Source: Nemertoderma westbladi (lineage: Eukaryota; Xenacoelomorpha; Nemertodermatida; Nemertodermatidae). Taken from it: DNA of 47,372 bases. The position numbers and the translations under genes were made by a program. Below, one piece after another: positions 41,970-47,372 of this stretch. The stretch is from positions 1 to 47,372 of the forward strand of contig JAUCBJ010001278.1 of the NCBI GenBank assembly GCA_032718475.1. Reading direction: 5' to 3'. Every line of letters starts with the position of its first letter. Positions within the stretch are counted from its first letter, which is position 1. The notes under the pieces were generated by a model that was given only the letters and a program-made list of their open reading frames with translations, had not been told where the DNA came from and made no database searches.

Positions 41970-42302
41970 CTAAATTCCTACATTAAATGAAGGGTCCGAT
42001 TGAAGTTTAAATAACATTTCGGCTGCACCCGCTGCTATAAGTGTACCTTTATTGAAGTACAAACAGGAATCGATATGATCAGCTTTAGCTTCCATCTCAG
42101 TTAGTAAGTGTTTCTCAACCACGTCAAACACTCTTACCATGTTGTCTGCAGCAGCAACAGCCAAGTATAGACTGTCAGGGCTATACGCCAAACAATGTAT
42201 CCATGGCAACCCTTCCGCCGTCAGACTCCAGAGATACTGAAACTTTCTTGTCTTGTAGAGACGGACAGTGCCATCCCAACTCCCTGTAGCTAACATACCA
42301 GC
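41970..42302 (-). CDS. WD40-repeat protein, last exon
   Basis: The exon begins at 42302 after a tgttgcag acceptor, phase 0, and runs to a TAG at 41972-41970 (110 codons). It encodes the end of a WD40 propeller: GMLATGSWDGTVRLYKTRKF, then IHCLAYSPDSLYLAVAAADN and MVRVFDVVEKHLLTE (two repeats, with the usual GS/WD-like strand ends), and a closing strand HIDSCLYFNKGTLIAAGAAE. WD40 propellers are protein-interaction scaffolds. The upstream repeats must lie in exons beyond the large intron, possibly outside the window. The exact orthologue is not recognised. A polyadenylation signal follows at 41888-41893. Confidence 0.85.
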   Translation of the reverse strand, partial: AGMLATGSWDGTVRLYKTRKFQYLWSLTAEGLPWIHCLAYSPDSLYLAVAAADNMVRVFDVVEKHLLTEMEAKADHIDSCLYFNKGTLIAAGAAEMLFKLQSDPSFNVGI

Positions 42303-42439
42303 CTGCAACATATAAGTTACACAAATAGGGTTGGTATATCGGCAGTAATTAATTGGACGTTGTTTATGGTGAAGAGTTGAAGACCCACTTAATGTGTGCG
42401 AAAAAATATAAAAAAAGGACAAAATCTAGTACACGTTCA

Positions 42440-42631
42440 GTGTACACAGTACTGACCACCCACATGTTTACCAAGTTTGGTTTAATTCCATCAATGACCC
42501 GAGTTATTAGAGATAAGTAAGCAAGCAAAGCAAACAGTCGGCCGAAGCATATGCTGAGTGGACCCTGGCGGGGCTGAACCTACAACCATTAGATTGCAGG
42601 CCCGGCGCTCAACCAACTGAGCTACCCCGCC
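42440..42631 (-). mobile_element. tRNA-Cys-like SINE
   Basis: On the minus strand 42631-42567 reads as a tRNA-like head. The acceptor arms GGCGGGG and CCCCGCC pair perfectly. The D arm is GCTC-AGTTGGTT-GAGC, with a box A-like sequence. The loop CTGCAAT has a GCA anticodon and the box B-like sequence is GGTTCAGCCC. The T arm is short by several bases and the anticodon stem does not pair, so it is not a working tRNA. The following tail (42566-42440) contains atctctaataactcggg and ttaaaccaaacttggtaa, related to the modules at 2995-3125 and 6060-6260. Confidence 0.7.
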
Positions 42632-42799
42632 TTCTCCTAAGTATGCCAGCTAAACAAAATCAGTTGGCCTTTCATGGTAGTTAACAGGGGCCGGGGCACA
42701 TTACATACAGAACATTAATTATTTAACATACGGTGTACGTATCCGTGGATTCAATTGGTTACATAGCTGCCTGGGATAGCCCAGTTGGGATGAGTATGC

Positions 42800-43015
42800 T
42801 GAGCAGGGAAAGGGCTTTTGAACGCCCATATCTCCGCTATTTCGCAACGAAATTCAGAGTTTGTAACATATTTGGAATCCTTGCATAGCCAGCTTTCTAA
42901 CAGTACACACAAATCTTTATAAGGTTGAAGAATAACTGCGGTGCGGTGTGGTGTAACTGGTGCAATATCGACGGAACACCTTTTTCAAACGCTTGTAGCT
43001 AAAGATTGAAGGGTC
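42800..43015 (+). repeat. Dispersed repeat R, partial copy
   Basis: Runs from gaacgcccatatctccgct through tggaatccttgcatagcc and gaagaataactgcggtg to acgcttgtagctaaag. A cggtg/gtgtg micro-expansion occurs at about 42940. The poly-G half is missing. Confidence 0.7.
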
Positions 43016-45065
43016 AAAATCACTAAAAGTGGCCAAACTTAAGATGGGATTTTCGTCAAAAATTTTTTCTTTCAAAACCTATAAACATTATATATCATTC
43101 GAAAGCTCTTTTTAAGTAGAATTTGATGAGCACGGTGATCAGCTATTAAAATTTACTTCACTAATTAAATTTGGGTTTTAAGTTAAGTCCCCCCTGTCAG
43201 TGCCGGATTAACCTTAAGGCATATAAGGCACGTGCCTTAGGGCCAGCCGAAAATCAGGGCCATTTTTTTTTGCGATTCATTCCTGTGAAAAAATATTTTT
43301 ATCTGAAAAGTCCGGAAACAGAGCAAGAAAGTGCATCTTTCGATTACTTTCTATCCCTAAATTTGTGATAGAAAGTGCAAAATTCTAGCTCAATCGACCG
43401 ACAGCTGCTTGTGTTATTAGTTCGAGACCTGATGGCAGGGAAATAATAAAACATGGGCAGTAAAACTTTATATTGCTAATTATGAACAATGGAGAATTTA
43501 ATTTTATCTATTTGTGGGGAATTATTTGTAGTTATGCTCTTAAACTTTCTAGAACAACCAAATAATGACATACTGGGAATACTGTACATAGTAAATGTAT
43601 GGCGTAGAGATATGGTAGTGCGAAATTAATTGTTTTTTTTTACCGGAAACTAGTTTTATAAATATAGGCCCTAATAGATAAAAAAAAAGGATAAAATAGT
43701 TGTAGATAAAATAGTTGTTGATAAAATAAGAGAAATAATTTCAGAAATAATTTCTTGTCACTACTGTAATTTAATTTAACCGAAATTCAGATGTTCTGCC
43801 CTCGTGTATTGAATTTTGCGTTCGATGGCATTTTAGGTGCAATTCAAAACCTAAAACTCTCGGACAGCACAATTTAATTGGGGTAAATTAAAATTAGCGA
43901 CAAATAGTGCCTATTTCCGAGACTGTTCTCTTATAGAAGATCATTACTTTATTAGAGCACAAGCCCACACTTACGGTGTGTTATACTGTCTGTATTTCTC
44001 AGCAAGTCCAGTAAAGATACAGCGAAACCTACAGCAAATAAATAACAGATTTCCCACGATCCGATCAAAATTGCTAAATTCCTACAGGAGCCAGTCAGCC
44101 TTAAGGGGGCCAACTATAACCCCCACAGAAATGAAATTTTCGAAAATTTGCACAATTTTTTGTAGTTTGATAGAAGGGCTTTCATAAGGTGATGTCGGTT
44201 TTCAACAGTGAAATATTTTTTTACCTCAAAACTGCTCTTTTCAACAACATAATAATATATTGCTAATATTTATGACTCTCTATATAAAACAACCTTTTTA
44301 TCAGTTTGTCGATTTTGACTTTTTTCATCACTAAATTCCCTACTATATACTATTTTATTTTTTACTCAATTGTCATCCAACATACAAAATGTTCAGCAGC
44401 TTTAGTACTACTATCGTTGGTTTTGTAAAACATGGCCATTTGGATCTTCTAGAACCGATTTTGTAACTGCTACATTTTGTCTATCACAAAATATTTATTC
44501 TCAAAATATAGCCCGGAAATACCAAAACCCCCCTAAATTTTTCAAAATCAATAATTTTGTGCTAAAATTATCATAGAAGATAGCCTACATTTTTAGGTCC
44601 ATTTTACCAAAGCCTTGGACCAAGAACTTCAATGCAGGGTATACTTAAACATGAGCTAATTTACATAGAAATGCCACAAATTTATAGAATTTTTGAAAAA
44701 TCCGACCTGTTCAGAAAGTTCCATATTTTTCGAACAAACGATTTATGAAACTACTGTATCTATACTCAGTTTTAATAGTATATATAAGATCACAGATAAT
44801 TGTATCTTCGGTACCCTTTCGGTACCATGGCACATACGTCTGTTCCATGGGTAGAGCGCCATGACACATACGTCTGTTCCATGACATTTATTCGATTTCT
44901 AAGAAGGGAAAATGTTGCTGGACTAATAAGTATATGCTTCTATATGTTAGCGGCGCATTTCAGCTTGTATCTACTGCACTTTAACTATGGTAGGCTTACT
45001 GCAGACCTGCTTACAGACTGCCAGACTGCAGCAATAAGGTAAACCCTGTTGTTAGTTTTCAAATT
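43016..45065. other. Long AT-rich stretch, no gene; one hAT-type end
   Basis: No coding segment with domain content or good splice sites. At 43199 cagtgccggattaacctta resembles a hAT terminus, but no matching inverted end is found downstream, so at most one end is present. At 44798-44886 the word acacatacgtctgttccatg-like sequence occurs twice (44830 and 44866). The rest is low-complexity A/T sequence. Confidence 0.45.
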
Positions 45066-45670
45066 GGACAGACTGACCGACAGACCAGACCGACAGACGG
45101 TCTGGATAGGGTCAAAAGTGAAAACTGACAGCGGAAATGAAATCCTTGACCAGGAAAACCCCCATAGCGATAATTTTAATTAGCTAATATGATTCCTTAT
45201 ATTTTTGACGGACAGACAGTCGGCAGACAGACCGACAGACTGTCTGGATAGGGTAAAAAGTGAAAACTACAAGTGGAAATGAAATCCTTGACCAGGAAAA
45301 CCCCCATAACGATAATTTTAATTAGCTAATATGATTCCTTATATTTTTGACGGACAGACTGACCGACAGACAGACCGACAGACAGACTGGGTAGGGTGAA
45401 AAGTGAAAACTGACCTCGGAAATGAAATCCTTGACCAGGAAAACCCCCTTAGCTAGAATTTTAATTATCTAATGCGATTCCTTATATTTTTGACGGACAG
45501 ACTGACAGACAGACCGACAGACAGACTGACAGAAAGTCTGGATAGGGTCAAAAGTGAAAACTGACAGCGGAAATGAAATCCTTGAGAAGGAAAACCCCTA
45601 TAGTGAGAATGTTAGTAGATTTTATTATTTCTAAAGTCTTGACAGACAAACTGACAGAAAGACAGACAGA
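45066..45670. repeat. ~143-bp minisatellite rich in GACAGAC
   Basis: Four units starting near 45066, 45209, 45351 and 45495. Each has a gacagactgaccgacagac array, then tggatagggtcaaaagtgaa, gcggaaatgaaatccttga, aggaaaaccccc and gattccttatatttttgac. The spacing is 142-144 bp. The 4-bp GACA/GACC array is a nested microsatellite of variable length. The last unit is truncated. Confidence 0.9.
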
Positions 45671-45719
45671 CTTCAGAAATTCATGAATTAGACTTGGGCA
45701 CTTGTGGATTTGAATAATT

Positions 45720-45895
45720 TCCTGAAAGCAAAAATAAAAAATTCAGACTCACCCATAAAGGAGGAGGGAGGTGAAACTATCTATTTTTCAAATTTCATAC
45801 AATCTCATTTAGATTTGTTGAAAGATTTGGGGGAGGAGAGGGGGGGGGGGGGGCAGGTACCTGAATAACGACACTATTCCAGGACATGGTGTACA
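45720..45895 (+). repeat. Dispersed repeat R, 3' half with poly-G
   Basis: tgaaagcaaaaataaaaaattcag, cacccataaaggaggaggg and catacaatctcattt, ending in a G-run (about 45841-45853) and caggtacctgaataacgac. Matches 38840-39000. Confidence 0.75.
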
Positions 45896-46504
45896 TTACA
45901 TACCGGACCGGTAAGGAGTTTAGCGGCATGCCTCTGTCTGAACTTATAAATGACCTCTTGATATGGTTAGCTAGTATATCCTAATAATTACTACATGCAT
46001 GCTATACAACCTCAGTACATTAGAAATAGTGTCATTCAGTAATATTAGTGGTAAGATAAACTACATCGGTGTTGCAACGGGATCGGGATCCACAATTTTC
46101 GGGATCGGGATTTTTAATTTTATTGCGGCCATACTCAAACATCCAAAACGTAAAATAGCCCCATCTACCCTGCCCTCTTTATAGGAGTAAAATCATTCGA
46201 TAAATCTCATGTACTAAAAAATGCCTACCTAGATTAGATATGTAAAATTGTCCACTTACTTTTTTTCAAATGGTTTACAGATGTAGTTTATTTCCCACGT
46301 ACGTATCTCATTTCACATACGTTTTTAATATAATTTCTGCAACATTTTTTTATATATCTACTGCAGTCTGACTGAATCGCTGTCACATCTCTATAATATA
46401 ATGGGCCTGCTGCATTGAGGCTGCACATTGAAATGCTATGCAGGCTTAGCAAAAATATTTTGTCACCACCATGCAATCCACAATTGGAAAGCCCAATGCA
46501 GCGT
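45896..46504. other. Intergenic sequence, no gene
   Basis: A gatcgggatccac/gggatcgggat motif near 46080 is the only local pattern. Homology to LINE A begins around 46505. Confidence 0.4.
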
Positions 46505-46776
46505 GCATTAAGAATGCTGTGCCGACTTATCAACAGATTTGCCCCGCCACAACTCCCTATCCCCCATGACTTTCGCGAGATCATCCGCATCGTCAAGGCC
46601 AGTGTCCTTTAAGCGGCTTCTCAAGAAAGTCATGAGCTGTGACCATGTCTCCATGGTGCTGCCAAAGCACAAGATTGTGCACAGGCTGGTCCTCACAGCG
46701 AAAACAATGTCCTGCAAAGCGGAGGCGGCTTTGTTCTAGGCCAAGCACAAGCTTGGGGATCCAATGAGACACTTAT
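46505..46776 (-). pseudogene. LINE A 3' fragment, left part
   Basis: Minus-strand text FLRSRLKDTGLDDADDLAKV, then MGDRELWRGKS, matches the end of the family A protein seen at 33031-33440. The fragment is interrupted by an insertion at 46791-47237 and resumes at 47252-47301 (RC of tctggttggagatgtgttc, the VKYN-coding region). Together these pieces and 33031-33440 give the LINE A 3' end. Confidence 0.8.
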
Positions 46777-46790
46777 AATGTTATATAGTG

Positions 46791-47237
46791 TAGATTTGTA
46801 TGTTTTGCACTAATATATGTACTATTATGTAAATTAATATTAGTAGTATTTAGGAGTTTTACAGTAGTCCTTGCATGCAATATAATAGATTTGAACATAT
46901 CCGGATACTCAATACTGTACAAGATTATTATAAACCGTACCACTAAGAGAACGTAAGTAATATTTTTCGCGCAATGTTTCATCTTCTTGGTATGGTGTAG
47001 AATAAGTTAGTACTGTAGTTAGTCCCTTTAAGTAATTGTATGTTTTGTTATTGAGTGTAAATGGTGAGTGGAGTAATGGGCTTGCTCCTCCAGTCACCAT
47101 CTACACAGAGTATGCATTAATATATTTAGTACAATAATTACACTACCGGTATTTACATAAAATACATACATTATTATATTTTTCAGTATATTACCACTGT
47201 GCATGCTTTGTGTGGGAATTGTTCTTATACAATAAAC
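46791..47237 (+). mobile_element. 447-bp insertion with 14-bp TSD ending in AATAAAC
   Basis: aatgttatatagtg occurs at 46777-46790 and again at 47238-47251. The LINE A homology stops at the first and resumes at the second, so the 447 bp between them are an insertion. The insertion ends tacaataaac on the plus strand, as would a retroposed transcript or SINE ending at a polyadenylation signal. Duplications of 14 bp are typical of LINE-driven insertion. No tRNA head or coding domain is recognised. Confidence 0.75.
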
Positions 47238-47251
47238 AATGTTATATAGTG

Positions 47252-47301
47252 TCTGGTTGGAGATGTGTTCATTATACTTGACACAGTGAAACCTGCTGCC
47301 A
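47252..47301 (-). pseudogene. LINE A 3' fragment, right part
   Basis: The continuation of 46505-46776 beyond the insertion. It aligns with 33325-33375 (ggagatgtgttc, acttgacaca, gctgc) and stops near 47301, where the sequence becomes unrelated AT-rich DNA to the window end. Confidence 0.7.
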
Positions 47302-47372
47302 CATAAAAATATTTATCATATTCAATAAAAACCATGGCAACTCATGTTTCTATTATTTATAATATAGACATT

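Noticed and set aside
42567-42631. Functional tRNA-Cys gene
   Set aside because: The T arm is several bases short, the anticodon stem does not pair, and a SINE-like tail follows.
43199-44120. Complete hAT element starting cagtgccggattaacc
   Set aside because: No matching inverted end or 8-bp duplication found downstream; only a possible single end is noted.

Overview
The window is nuclear DNA of an animal. Host genes are small and split by introns at GT/AG sites. Most of the sequence is AT-rich and made of animal-type transposons: LINEs with an endonuclease and reverse transcriptase, hAT elements, a BEL/Pao LTR retrotransposon, fold-back MITEs and minisatellites. A marine invertebrate, perhaps a deuterostome, is my impression from the repeat texture (frequent AGGCCTA and ACCGGT motifs). 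No single gene proves it.

Three host genes can be named at family level. A Costars-domain gene orthologous to ABRACL is split into exon 1 (6619-6679) and exon 2 (31851-32041), giving 83 residues across a 25.2-kb intron. A single-exon TSEN34 gene (tRNA-splicing endonuclease catalytic subunit) lies at 39329-40435. On the minus strand, 41970-42302 is the last exon of a WD40-repeat protein. A plausible first exon of an unrecognised gene lies at 41249-41398.

Layout. 1-6600: LINE remnants (one family has its endonuclease at 1-449 and its 3' end at 5405-6045), small fold-back elements, and a 550-bp duplicated segment carrying a broken Cys-rich reading frame. 6680-31850: the ABRACL intron. It holds a hAT-like element (7171-8999), a LINE (about 9000-13290) interrupted by a 1.3-kb hAT MITE with a perfect 8-bp target duplication, and then a nested stack. 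In that stack a roughly 50-bp minisatellite (13634-13817 and 29370-31850) was split by a LINE with an 11-bp target duplication. That LINE was split by a hAT element (14011-16364), which itself received a truncated LINE with a 13-bp duplication. An 11-kb BEL/Pao element (16373-27428, minus strand) sits directly beside the hAT element. 32046-39300: AT-rich sequence with fold-back elements and a dispersed poly-G repeat. 39300-43000: the TSEN34/WD40 gene patch with a tRNA-Cys-like SINE head. 43000-47372: AT-rich sequence, a GACAGAC-rich minisatellite, and a LINE fragment interrupted by a 447-bp insertion.

Two items stand out. First, the minisatellite monomer matches the 3' splice junction of ABRACL exon 2, so the intron carries about fifty decoy copies of its own acceptor. 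Second, the BEL/Pao element has nearly identical LTRs. Its gag is frameshifted and reverse transcriptase, RNase H and most of integrase are deleted, yet it keeps an intact 666-codon ORF with zinc knuckles and an overlapping 219-codon ORF between the integrase remnant and the 3' LTR. It also has small overlapping ORFs in its leader.
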